Assembly: GCA_027596195.1 (NCBI GenBank)
Contig: JADGJG010000059.1
Coordinates: 1-57,135 of the forward strand
Source: Podochytrium sp. JEL0797
Taxonomy: Eukaryota > Chytridiomycota > Chytridiomycetes > Chytridiales > Chytriomycetaceae
Direction of reading: 5' to 3'
Length of the DNA: 57,135 nucleotides
This document shows, one piece after another, positions 30,592 to 42,396 of this stretch; the stretch's first letter is position 1, and the number at the start of each line of letters is the position of its first letter. The notes beneath the pieces were generated by a model that did no database searches, was not told the DNA's origin, and saw only the letters and a list, made by a program, of their open reading frames with translations. A program made the position numbers and the translations under genes.

Positions 30592-32507
30592 ATGATTTCC
30601 GCGCTTCGCCAGCGAACCATCCGCCTTCCCCGCCTGGCCTCCTCCACTCGGAGCCACGCATTCGCAGCCACCACTGCCATCACCGTCTCTAGAATTCCAA
30701 CTGCTCCCCGCATCGCCTGCCTCCAGGCGAGAATGTACTCAGCGGGTTCCCAGGTTCCCCTCACTGCCGAACGCCTTGGATTCGAGAGAATGCCCCAGTT
30801 TAACAGAATAACGGATCAGGACGTGGCCGTGTTTAGGGAAATCTTGAAGGATGCGGGGAGTCAGAGCGTGTTGACTGATTTGGCTGATGTGGAGGGGTTC
30901 AACGAGGTATTTGGCTTGGCTATCATACCGGAGAGTGTTTCTATACTGAGCATATACTGTGGTCTGTTCACAGGACTGGATGCGGAAATTCCGTGGCCAA
31001 TCCCACCTCGTTCTCAAGCCCAAAACCACACAACAAGTCTCTGAAATCATGAAACACGCCCATTCACGCAACCTCGCTATCGTTACTCAAGGTGGAAACA
31101 CGGGTCTCGTGGGCGGCAGTGTTCCCGTGTTTGATGAGATTGTGTTGAGCACGAGCAACATGAACCAGATCCAGAGTTTCGATGAGACGGCGGGGATTTT
31201 GACTGCGCAGGCGGGGTGTATTCTGGAGGTGCTGGACGGGTGGTTGAGCGAGAAAGGATACATCATGCCGTTGGGTGAGCCTTCTTCCCCCGTTATCTAT
31301 GACGCGATTATTTGGAATTGACGCGTTTTTCGCCGCAGACCTCGGTGCCAAAGGAACCTGCCAAATTGGAGGAAATGTGGCCACCAATGCCGGTGGTTTG
31401 CGTCTCCTGAGATATGGCTCCCTCCACGGAACAGTTCTGTCGATGGAAATTGTGAAAGCCGACGGAACCATCATGAAGCTTGGGCAGCCATTGCGAAAAG
31501 ACAATACGGGGTATGACTTGAAGCATCTGTTTATCGGAAGCGAAGGAACGTTGGGCGTGATCACGAGCGTGTCGATTTTGACACCTCGCAAGCCGAACGC
31601 GGTCAACGTTGGTGCGTGATTCTTGTTTCTTTCAGTTTCTCTCACCAAACTAACATCTCTGAAACAGCCGTGCTCGCCCTCCCCAACTTCAAATCCGTCC
31701 AATCCGCCTTCCTCAAAGCCCGCACCGAACTCACCGAAATCCTCTCCGCCTTCGAATTCTGGGACTCCACCTGCGCCTCCCTCGTCCTCACCCACATCCC
31801 CAACTGCCGCAACCCGTTCGATACCGAAACCCCACCGCCCTTCTACGTCCTCGTTGAAACGAGCGGTTCGAACGGCGACCATGATGCTGAAAAACTCGCG
31901 GCGTACCTTGAAGGCTTGTTTGAACATGAAATTGCTTCGGATGGTGTGTTGGCGGAGAGTGAAACACAGCGGCAACAGTTGTGGTCGTTTAGGGAGTCGA
32001 TCCCCGAGGCATGTGCGAAAGACGGACCTGGGGGAAACCTCAAGTACGACATTAGTATCCCCGTGGACCACATTTACGACATCGTTCCGTTGATGCGTGA
32101 GCGGTTGGAGGCGAAAGGGTTGTATGACGCTGTGGAGGTTGTGGAGGGGCGCAAGCGCGAAGGACGTGTTGTTGGGTTTGGACACTTTGGGGATGGGAAT
32201 TTGCATTTGAATGTAACGGGGGCCGGGTGGGAGAAGGCGGTAGAGGAGACGGTGGAGCCGTTTGTTTATGAGTGGGTGCAGGAGCATGAGGGGTCGATTT
32301 CGGCGGAGCACGGGTTGGGGGTTATGAAGGTGAGCCATGCACGCGTTTTCTATTCCTAGGAAGAATGCTAATTGTCGCTGACTTTTTTAGGCACCGTATA
32401 TCGGGTATTCCAAGAGTCCGGAAACTGTGGCAGCGATGCGGGAGATCAAAAATATGTGGGATCCCAAGGGGATTCTGAACCCATACAAGTACCTTCCGTC
32501 TCAATAA
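30592..32507 (+). CDS. D-2-hydroxyglutarate dehydrogenase, copy 1
   Basis: Model: join 30592-30906, 30974-31274, 31339-31611, 31668-32329, 32391-32507; 555 aa. A basic N terminus rich in Arg/Ala/Ser looks like a mitochondrial presequence. The FAD-binding core follows ([12 protein letters not shown], then [10 protein letters not shown], then [13 protein letters not shown]). The C-terminal FAD-oxidase domain has [21 protein letters not shown] and the ending [14 protein letters not shown], which match D2HGDH (yeast Dld2/Dld3) rather than the cytochrome-type D-lactate enzyme. Reaction: D-2-hydroxyglutarate to 2-oxoglutarate using FAD. It starts 166 bp from the divergent helicase gene. The fourth intron, after GLGVMK, is absent from copy 2. 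Confidence 0.9.
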
Positions 32508-32658
32508 ATTTGGTTATATGTTGGTATCAACGTCACGTATTATTCGATCTCGCATAGTGAGATCGGAGATGGAGCGGGGGCGGGGAGGTGACTCATCCCG
32601 TTATCGGGCTTGCCACCTCATCCGGCGGCAAAAAGTGCAAAACAAACTTGACCAAAAG

Positions 32659-34515
32659 ATGCTCTCCTCCCTCCGTTTGCGATCGTCTCGCCTCGCACGT
32701 TTGGCACCTGTCAAGAATATCCGCATCCCCCTCCTCGCTGCCACCACCATCCCCATCAAATCTTGGTCCCCCGACACAGTGGCTGTACGCCATTATTCTG
32801 CCCCACCCAAAGCAGTTCCACTCACAGCAGAGAGATACGGGTTCGAGAGAATGCCTCAGTTCAACCGAATCACGGATCAAGATGTGGCTGCGTTTCGGGA
32901 AATCTTGAAGGATGCGGGGAGCCAGAGCGTGTTGACTGATTTGGCGGATGTGGAGGGGTTCAATGAGGTAGCTATAGCGCATTGATCATGCGTTTAAGCC
33001 GCTCTAATTTCGACGCTGCAGGACTGGATGAGAAAATACCGCGGCCAATCCCACCTCGTCCTCAAACCTAAAACCACGCAACAAGTCTCTGAAATCATGA
33101 AACACGCCTACTCCCGCAACCTCGCTGTCGTTACGCAAGGTGGAAACACGGGTCTCGTGGGAGGCAGTGTTCCCGTGTTTGACGAGATTGTGTTGAGCAT
33201 GAGCAACATGAATCAGATCCAGAGTTTCGATGAGACTGCGGGGATTTTGACTGCTCAGGCGGGGTGTATTTTGGAGGTGTTGGATGGGTGGTTGAATGAG
33301 AGGGGGCATGTTATGCCATTGGGTTTGTTTTGATTCTATTTTCTTGCGGCGGCGAGTCTTCCCCTAAGTTTTTTTGGTTCAATAGACCTCGGGGCCAAAG
33401 GAACTTGCCAAATCGGAGGAAACGTGGCCACGAATGCGGGAGGACCGCGTCTTTTGCGTTACAACTCGTTGCATGGGACTGTTTTGTCAATGGAAATTGT
33501 GAAGGCTGATGGAACCATCATGAAGCTTGGACAGCCGTTGAGAAAGGATAACACTGGATATGACTTGAAGCACTTGTTTATTGGAAGCGAGGGAACTTTG
33601 GGAGTCATCACGAGTGTTTCGATTTTGACGCCAGTCAAGCCGAACGCGGTGAATGTTGGTTAGTATCCCTCTCTGGTTTTCCGTTCCCAATCCACTCGCA
33701 TCACCCTAACATCTTCATTCCGAAAAACAGCCGTGATCGCGTTACCAGACTTCAAATCCGTCCAAACCGCCTTCACCAAAGCCCGCACGGACCTCACCGA
33801 AATCCTGTCCGCCTTCGACTTTTGGGACTCGGACTCCTCCTCCCTCGTCCTCAAACACATCTCCACCTCCCGCAACCCGTTCGACTCGGACACCCCGCAC
33901 CCCTTCTACGTCCTTGTCGAAACGAGCGGTTCGAATGCAGACCATGATGCCGAGAAACTTGCCACGTACCTCGAATCCTTGTTTGAATCGGGTCTCGCCT
34001 CCGATGGCGTGTTGGCGGAGAGTGCTACACAGCAGCACCAAATGTGGGAATTCAGAGAAAACATTCTGGACGCGTGTTCCCGCGACGGAGGAGGCGGCAA
34101 TTTGATGTACGATATTAGCACCCCCGTCGAACACATTTACGAAATCGTGAACGTGTTGCGGGATCGTCTTGTTTCGAAGGGGCTGTATGATCCCGTTGGG
34201 TCCGTGGGTGACAAACGCGAGGGTCGTGTTGTTGGGTTTGGGCACTTTGGTGACGGCAACCTCCATCTGAACGTCACGGGAGCGGCGTACGACAAGGAAG
34301 TGGAAGCAGCGGTGGAGCCGTTCTTGTATGAATGGGTGCAGAAGCATGAAGGGTCGATTTCGGCGGAACATGGGTTGGGACTCATGAAGGCGCCGTATAT
34401 TGGGTATTCCAAGAGCCCCGAGGCGGTGGAGGCGATGCTGGAGCTCAAGAAGATGTGGGATCCGAAGGGGATTTTGAATCCGTACAAGTTTTTGCCGTCT
34501 GGATCGAAGCATTGA
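32659..34515 (+). CDS. D-2-hydroxyglutarate dehydrogenase, copy 2
   Basis: Model: join 32659-32967, 33022-33322, 33386-33658, 33731-34515; 555 aa, the same length as copy 1. Only the presequence differs strongly; from PLTAER onward most residues are identical to copy 1. All FAD and active-site motifs are kept ([30 protein letters not shown]), so it should be active. The first three introns sit in the same places and phases as in copy 1 but differ in sequence. The fourth is missing, and [12 protein letters not shown] is encoded without a break. Placement 151 bp behind copy 1 indicates tandem duplication. Different leaders could send the two enzymes to different compartments. Confidence 0.9.
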
Positions 34516-34660
34516 GGAGGGGTGTTGATGAACGCGTGTTTTTTATTACTTACTTCATAAACGGTATTCACTTGTTGTGTGATACGTAAATGTGGCCAGC
34601 GAATTGTTCAGTCCTAAAGCCTGCCTGGGTCCTGGGCTTGCTTCCAAAACCAGGCCGAAA

Positions 34661-36214
34661 ATGAAATCGATCATCCTGCAACTCCTCGCCTTTGCGGCCA
34701 TCGCACTCGCATCCAACGTTGTTGTTTTGACGCCAGACAACTTTGACAAGGTTGGTACCTTCCTTCTCATTGAAGTACTCGATGGTTTGGCAGACTGACG
34801 GGTGTTTTATTTCCGATTAGGTTGTCGATGGATCCAAGGCCGTTCTCGTTGAATTCTATGCTCCAGTTGAGTTTGATTTACCTGTAATAGTTGCTTCAAC
34901 CTTGTGATTAACCGTTCCTTGTGTTGCTTCCAGTGGTAACGCTGCAATATCGGATTTGATGTTCCAACGTGGCATTTCGAAACTCAACCTTTCCCAACCA
35001 GGTGTGGCCACTGCAAAACCTTGGCTCCAATTTACGAAGAACTCGCAGACGCTTTTGTCAAAGAGAAGGGCCTCATTATCGGTAACCTTGACTCCGATTC
35101 ATGTCGAACGGTTCTCACTCCAAAATCAAAACAGCCAAGGTCGACGCGGATGCCCACAAAGCACTCGGAACCAAATTCGGAGTCACCGGCTTCCCAACCC
35201 TCAAATGGTTCCCTAAGGGAAAAACGGATCCCGAAGATTACTCCTCCGGTCGCGATTTGGACGCCCTGACTGCCTTCGTGACCACCAAAACCGGATTCAA
35301 GAGCAGCATCAAGAAAGCAGTCAGCAGTGTGACTGTGTTGGATTCGGAGGAAGCATTCGATGCTGTTGTCGGGGCCGCGGGAAAGAATGTGTTGGTGGAG
35401 TTTTATGCGCCGTGGTGTGGGCACTGCAAGAGTTTGGCGCCTGTTTATGAGAAGGTTGCGAAGGCGTTTGCGACCGAGTCTAATGTGAGCAATCCTTTCC
35501 CCCCTGTACGCTGTCACAATGAAACGCCTCAAAAATTATTCCTCAGTGCGTCGTTGCCAACGTGGATGCCACCGTCAACAAGGATGTTGCCGAAAAGTAC
35601 GAAGTCAAGGGCTACCCCACCATCAAATTCTTCCCCGCCGGATCGACCGAACCCGAAACGTACGAGAGTGGCCGTGACGAGCAGGCCTTCATTGATTTCT
35701 TGAACGAAAAGTGTGGAACGGACAGAGTTGTGGGAGGAAGCTTGGGACCCAAGGTGATTTTTGTTTGCGTAGTTTGATCCATGTTTTCCGTGAGGAATTG
35801 ACGTGCCCTTTTGTCGACCTCGACAGGCCGGTTTGGTGCAATCTTTCGACGAGATTGTGAACAAGTTCAAGACTGCCAGCAAATCTGTGCGCAAAGAGTT
35901 GATTGCTGAAGCCAAGGAGCTTGCCAAGGCCACCAAAAACGCGTAAGTTCTCACTGTGAATTATTTCAACCAACGTTCCTGACCAAAAAACGCCCACACA
36001 CATCAGCCATGCCAAATTCTACCCCAAATTCATGGAAAAGATCATCAAGGACGGAGACGCCTACATTGCCAAGGAAGTGGCGCGTTTGACCAAAATTTCG
36101 GGCAGCGGAACCACGACGTTGGAGAAGAAGGACAACTTTGAGATTCGTCGCAACATTTTGAGCACGTTTGCTTCTTCACCTGAGGCGGAGGAGTTTGGGA
36201 AGGATGAGTTGTAA
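34661..36214 (+). CDS. Protein disulfide isomerase, two thioredoxin domains plus ERp29-like C terminus
   Basis: Model: join 34661-34750, 34821-34865, 34934-34935, 35002-35081, 35135-35484, 35547-35753, 35827-35942, 36007-36214; 365 aa. A signal peptide (KSIILQLLAFAAIALAS) leads into two thioredoxin domains with CGHC active sites at about 47-50 and 167-170. A helical ERp29/D-type domain follows and the protein ends KDEL, the ER retrieval signal. It oxidises and isomerises disulfides in the ER lumen. The first active site can only be completed by a 2-nt microexon (TG) between two normal introns: CCA | TG | G TGT GGC gives P-W-C-G. The second active site is encoded without interruption. Confidence 0.88.
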
Positions 36215-36361
36215 TCTGTGCTTGAATATTTGTTTTTGGACGTGTTAAAAATAAAAGATGATGATGAGTTTTAGTCTATTGCCACTCTGTCGCAGGCTTC
36301 GTTCAATAAATTATGAATAGAAGAGTTTTGAGGGCGGTTGGTGAATGCAACTCGTCAAAAA

Positions 36362-39300
36362 TCAACGACGACGTCTCCCGTTCGTTCCAAAAGGCAAATC
36401 TGGATAATGCGCCACACACCAAGCGCGTTGCGACGCGTAATATCTGAACGCCTGGTACATGTACTCGTCTATCCCGAAATACGCGTTTTCCTGCGCCACT
36501 TGGTCCAACGTGCTCAAGTCATTGTTGGCAGCCCTCAGTGCATCTTGAATGGGCTGGTATTCGGGACCGGTGAATTCAGAGTCAAGCGAAATGGCGAGAC
36601 AATTGGGATCGTTGCTTTTTTTGTTGCATTCTGGACGTTGATTTCCTTGCGAGGCGAAGCAGTTTGTTCCAAAGTTGACGGTCGCGCCGTTGGAGGCCAG
36701 GATTTGAGACAGCGCCGGTGGAATGGCTCCACTCAGTTGATTGTTTTGAATAAAACTAGGGGTTTAAAGAATAAAGAATACTCGATGTTAATATTTAGTT
36801 AACTGAGGTGGAGAAAAGTACATTTGACGCAGGTTGGTTAATTGACCCAGCTGAGGAGGCAATACCCCGACTAGATGATTGTCTGAAAGATCCAAAACCA
36901 CCAATTCTCCAAGGATTCCAAGCACAGCAGGCACGGTGCCTTGCAGTCCCATGCTCGGAAGAATACTTGAAAAGAATCAACCCACAATTAAACCTGGTAA
37001 TTCAACCAAAAATTGCTCTCACATTTGAATAAGACGACCGTTTTGAAAGCCAATATACTGATTGCCCGAACGACGACCGCGTTTCGTAGCGGAACCCACA
37101 AAATACGTGCCATTTGGAGACACGTTCCAGCAATCCACTTGGAAATTAACAGAGGGGAACGCTTGTTTGATAGTGAGACAGTCGGGGTTGGCTGATGCTG
37201 TAGCTGTCGACTCGGCTGCCCTTGATGAATATACAGACGTCGACGGCGATGAAAATGCGCTGGAAGTTGGAATCAACGATGTTGCGGTCTGTTGGGTTTC
37301 AGGGTATGAAGTTGTGGATGTTGCAGAATAAGTGGATGTAGTAGTAGAAAAAGATCCAGCTTCTGTCGCGGATGAGGCGAGACTCGAAGCCAAGGAAACT
37401 GAGGTCATGAACGCCGATTCAAGTAATGTAGCACTGGCAGAGGAAGATTCAAGGACACTGGACGTAGACGGCGAGGAAAAGAGTGTGGAACTCGATGATG
37501 GTGACGGGCTTACTCTCGATCCGACTGGGTCCAGCCCATGAATATGTCCAATATTGGATGCTATTGTTGCTGACGAAATAGACGGGTCTGGTAGAGGTGA
37601 GGTAGATGTAGTGGAAGGGGGGTTGGAAGAATCCGAAGCAGTGGTCTTGAGTGAATTCTGATCAGGCGATGAAGCGCTAGGTGCGATCACAGAGCTCCAA
37701 GTTATAGATGCAACAGTGCCCGCGCTAATTGCAGAATTTGAAGCGCTGGTCGCGCTTGATTCCATAAGAACAGCAGAGATTGGGCTGCGAAATTCCACGA
37801 CAGAAGTGGAGCTCGAGACGGCTACAATGGTGGAAGATTTCGATGATGTGTGCAATGAAGTGCTGGACGAACTAAAAGCGCGCGAAGTGACAAGCATAGC
37901 TGTCGCCGCGGAAGTACTGAATGAAGGGCTCATTTCGATGAAAGAAGTCGTAGGGGTGATGGAAGGCGAGGCTGTCAAGACAGCACTGTTCGTTGATGAA
38001 GATGAACCCGTTGTAGACCCTGATGTAGCCATAGTAGAGGGTTGCACCAATGGAGATGATGCTAGGGTTATTGTTGAAGAGCTGGTGGGCATTGAATCCG
38101 TTGAAGTAATCAATACAGTTGTTTTAGCGGAGACAGAAGTTGGGCTCGAGACAGCCGCAAGAGATGAAGGGCTGAATGAGGCTGACGAACTGGTTGGCAT
38201 GGAATCCGGCACAGTCGACACCGTAACAGTACTCTTCAAAGGCGTGAAAGTAGAACTCAGTGTGGGTAACAGAGACGTATTGGATGATTCGAAGGCGGAG
38301 GTAGAAACGGACGCAACGACACTAATTGAACTACTATATGATTCGACAACAGAAGCAACGCTTGATGACTGTATGACGGGTGAGAGATTGGACGAGGGGG
38401 CTGGCAATGGCACCGTTGTCATGTAACAACTGTTCTGTGTTGAGAGTCCAGGATTCTGGCAAACATCACTGAAACCTTTTCAGCATTTGAAAACGAGGGA
38501 TAAGGAAAGAAGAGGAATTTACGAGTTTGGCTGGCTCGTTGAATAAATTGGACCAGCTCCCTGGGTTATCGAAACCGCCCACCCATACATTGGAATGCTC
38601 ACACTAAATCCAGTTACCTCCATTCCAGGAACAGTAACGGGATCCGACCAACCAATGGCAAACAACGATACATATTGAACCATACGGTCCACACCAATGA
38701 AGAATACTTGTAATACACCGAATTGAAATATTGCTTGAATATTAGAACCAACTGCGATTGGAACAAAGTCGAGAGAATATAGAATCTCGCTTGAGTTGGT
38801 GACGAAAATGGGAACAACAGTTAAATTCTGTAGCTCAACCGTTTCAATCTCGACCAAATCAGCACGCCCGTCGAGAGTTTCCCAGTCGCCCCAGGCCAGT
38901 GGAGGCGATCGAATTATTCTACGTACTCCCCAATCACCGACTCCCCACACCTCCATTTCTCCTGTGTAGCCGTTCACTGCACCAGATATTTTCGTGACAT
39001 TAGACGCAGCTCCGATCCATTGCTGAAGAGTGGAAGCATTGCTGCTATCTGTTTGCCAATAGTCAAAAAATACGTTGGCGGTGTTGTTGACCATCCCAAC
39101 CCCGATAGCGTGAATGGAACCCGAATTTGGATCCTCCAAGGCAACAAAATCATCAATTCTCCCATACAATGAGCCCGACATTCCAAAAGATTGCGGAATC
39201 GAATTGAACTTCACGTTTTCTACAGCCGAGAGATCCGTGGCAGGCGCACCTTGGGCTGTGAATGCGGCCACGGAATATCCCTGACTAACTACCAATTTCT

Positions 39301-41753
39301 GTAGCGTTCCTTCTCCTGTCGAGTAATTTCCACTGACACCATTGTCTTCGTAGTACACTGTGTTTGTGGTTGGGGACGACGCAAAGAATCCTGATGCATC
39401 CCAAAATTGAACAACACTGGCAAAATCTCCTGCTATTCCATTGGATTGCCATGTATTCAGTAGATTCTTGATCAAAGGCACTTGTCCATCCAGGAGGTTT
39501 CCATTGAGTCGCCTATTTGTTGGATTAGGACGACAAAAATTTGCGAAGGAATTCTTGTTATATACTCACAAGTATGTCATATTATATGAATCTGGGATAT
39601 TTCCAGAATATTTATTGTCTGAGAGGTCGCTGTATGGGAAGAAGAATAAATTTTTTGAATGGAAGAGAAATCGATCACTCAACAGGTAAGAGAGTTGCGT
39701 CAAGTTTGACAGGTCAGGAAGAGATCCAGTGAGGTTATATCCCGGCATCGATCTACGCGAGTGATTAGAAGAGAACGTTGGTAAAATAAATGGAAAACGA
39801 ACATTTCGGCACAGCTTGCAGGCATGTCGTTGTAAATTTCTGGACCAAACAAGATACCACATCCGGTACTGCAACCGTTTTCGACAGTCCCAATACTCTC
39901 CGAGAGGGATCGGAAGCTTTGAAGGAGAACCCGGCAGTCGCTTGAAACCAATGAGCAAAAAGGAGTAGGCGATGGTTGGAGGGAGGGGCTCGATGCGACA
40001 GTGGACGTAACGGAAGTCGGAGCAGCTTCAGAAGAGGCGAATTCAATGGTCTCAGTGTAAGTGAGAGTTTCTGTCTCAGTCAGTGATGTTGGAGCAGACA
40101 CAGAAGAGGCAATGGTCTCAGTGGTGTATGTGAGAGTTTCTGTCGCAGTTGGCGACGGGGAGATGAGCTCCACGTTGCTGTATTACAGTTTGAATTCGAA
40201 TTTTAAATATTTAAGAGAAGGGGAAAAATGGAGGATTTTACATGCTTGGTTGAACGGAATAATATAAGTCGCCAATGAAAGGAGCAGGAATCACAAATAA
40301 CTCCCACAATCCATCTACCCGATAGCTGACTGAATAATCAAGCAGAGGCCCTGTAGGAATTGTGAATGGGGAGGACCAGTCGTTGTTCAGCAACGAGATG
40401 TACTCCAGGTTTCCATACTGATTGAAGTAAAAGACGTTTAAAATTCCCGTAGAGGCATCGAGAATTGGCTGAATCCGTGTCCCCTGCGCCACCGTGACCC
40501 AATTCATTGTGTAAAGAATTTGACCCGCGTTCGAGACAAAGACCAGCCCCGTGCTCCCATGTTGGACTTGAACCAAATCCGAGCGAGGATTCGAAAGAAC
40601 CCATGTTCCCCAAGTGGAAGGTCCAGTCCCGATTTGGACAAGCTGAAACACCCCTTCAGGACCAACACCCCATACAATCAATGGCCCAGTCGTACTGCTG
40701 ATAGCAGAAATACTAGTGACATTCAAAACTGGTCCAAATACTTCTACAATGGTGGGATCCATTTCAGACGAAGGGTAGAAATCAAAGAAAGTATTCGGCA
40801 CTCCGTCAATGAGTCCAACCCCCACGACATGAATCAGGCCATTCTGGTCCTTCACTATAACAGCGTCTTGCACAGCCCCGGTCAACGAACAGGACATCCC
40901 ACAGTCAGTTAGACCACAAGCGATTGCAACTGAGCTCTCACGCGCCTCTTCAACGGAAACAGCAACGAGATTTGTACCCCATTGCTGCAAGAGAACTTTT
41001 GTTGGCGGGCCGATGCTGAGGTGATATGAATTATACCCGCCCATTGAGTTGCCTGGGTTCTGCGACCAACACATCATTGTGCTGACACCAGTGTCAGAAG
41101 TTAGACCCCCAAAGACAGCAATCCCTGATTGCGTTTGGATCGAAGAAATAGCAGAAAATTCGCCGTTCTCCAGCAATTTCCAGTTCATCTGATTGGTTTG
41201 ATTCCAGGAAGTGGGCAGGGATCCAGTCAATTGGTTTCCGAGCAGGTTTCTGATTTGGAAAGTAATCATGTCATCAGATTTACAAAGTTGACAATTCCAA
41301 CAGGGCCAACCCACCCCCCACTGCTCACATGTAACTCATATGCGATCCGAACGTGTCCCAAGACGGTGGAATGTCTCCCGTGTAGTGGTTGTCGCGAAGA
41401 TCACTTTCAATCAGGATCAACAGTGTTGGCATTAAATCGAATATACAACAGAGAAGAAGAATTTTGCTCACATGTACTTCAAGTGCGCTAACGAAGACAG
41501 ATCCGGCAGCGATCCCGCGAGGTTTTGTCCCGCCATCAAACTGAGAATGAGGGTTTTACAGATCGTTCAAGGATCAAATCGAAACGTTAGATCACCCCCC
41601 GCATTACATTTGGTGAACATAAGTATCCGGCGCATTGAACAAAATACCACATCCTGTGTTACAGCGATTGTCGACCGTTCCGATACTTGCCTCGAGAGAC
41701 GGGAAACTGTTCAACAGTGTCTGGCAGTCCTGTAGATCGATTTGGCAGTCCAT
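36362..41753 (-). CDS. Two-module LRR/beta-propeller/Ser-Thr-rich protein
   Basis: Model: complement of 36362-36755, 36822-36965, 37023-38468, 38523-39512, 39570-39629, 39684-39752, 39803-40177, 40242-41249, 41329-41403, 41472-41540, 41608-41753; about 1591 aa, all joins in frame. Module 1: Cys cap (DCQTLLNSFPSLEASIGTV, then CNTGCG), two single-LRR exons, a third LRR joined to a ~300-residue beta-propeller, and a short Ser/Thr stalk. Module 2 starts inside the same exon with another cap (DCRVLLQSF ... CSTGCG), then LRRs, a more diverged propeller, a ~400-residue Ser/Thr-rich stalk, a PDCLTIKQAFPSV cap, two LRRs and a conserved C-terminal domain ending GTNGRRRR. The propeller resembles lectin-type (PLL/fucolectin) sheets with repeated Gly-Leu-x-x-Val and Trp-Ser patterns. 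Probably extracellular, but no signal peptide is visible at this start, so a 5' exon may be missing. Confidence 0.75.
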
Positions 41754-42396
41754 GACAAACGTGTTGCGAAACGCGATTTTTCGACTTTTTGACAATTTGT
41801 AATTCGAGAATCTAGATGCGTTGACTTTTGATATTCCGTCGAGTCGGCGTTCTCTCTAATTGTTCACCCAACTTCTTTTGGCAACAACAGCAGAAGTTAT
41901 AAAATCAAGGGGTTGGTCCGCTCCAATTGCAAGCAAACGCGCTCCAATCTAAATACTTTCGATGCCCTTCGCACTTGAGCCTCGCGACAGGTTTCCAAAG
42001 CACATACTTTTTTGCAGCCTACCCTAGGAATTCTCCATCCACAAGAAATCGCCCTTTTCTTTCTACTCCATCACCAACCCCTTCCAACTCCCTCTCTCCA
42101 TCTCAACCTACTTTTCCGGATCAAACTCGACCGTTTCTCCCTCCCCGCACGACCGGCAGCGACCCCCCGTCTTCCCTCGGCGGCTTTAAAAATCTTGTAA
42201 AAATATCATAGTTACGTAAATTTAAGAATACAGGAACGGGAAAATTACTCCTTTTGAAAACAACTTGACTCCGTTTTCGTTTCTGATGCACTTTGTAATT
42301 ATTAAGTACATAATTTGTAATCAATATTCAAATTCTATCCAAGCCCCCCCCCTCCTCCTCCCCTCCCACCGCGCAAGCTCTCCCCCCTTTCATATT
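41754..42396. other. Intergenic with duplicated gene end
   Basis: Between two minus-strand genes. A plus-strand TATAAAA near 41897 has no clear gene. A decayed copy of the neighbouring gene's 3' coding end is listed separately. Confidence 0.4.
42050..42200 (-). pseudogene. Degenerate copy of the SH3/RA gene's 3' end
   Basis: On the minus strand it reads KPPREDGG followed by a stop and shifted frames, matching TPPREDGGRGKRSSSIREK near the end of the gene at 42397-44916. At DNA level about 130 bp align, including CTACTCCATCACCAACCCC. Several indels separate the copies. Confidence 0.7.

Noticed and set aside
31064..32338. 424-residue minus-strand frame across D2HGDH copy 1
   Set aside because: It spans several introns of a well-supported plus-strand gene and matches no family; the same shadow occurs over copy 2.
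37716..38426. 236-residue plus-strand frame opposite the Ser/Thr stalk
   Set aside because: Shadow of the repetitive Ser/Thr codons on the minus strand; its Glu/Val-rich composition follows from that.
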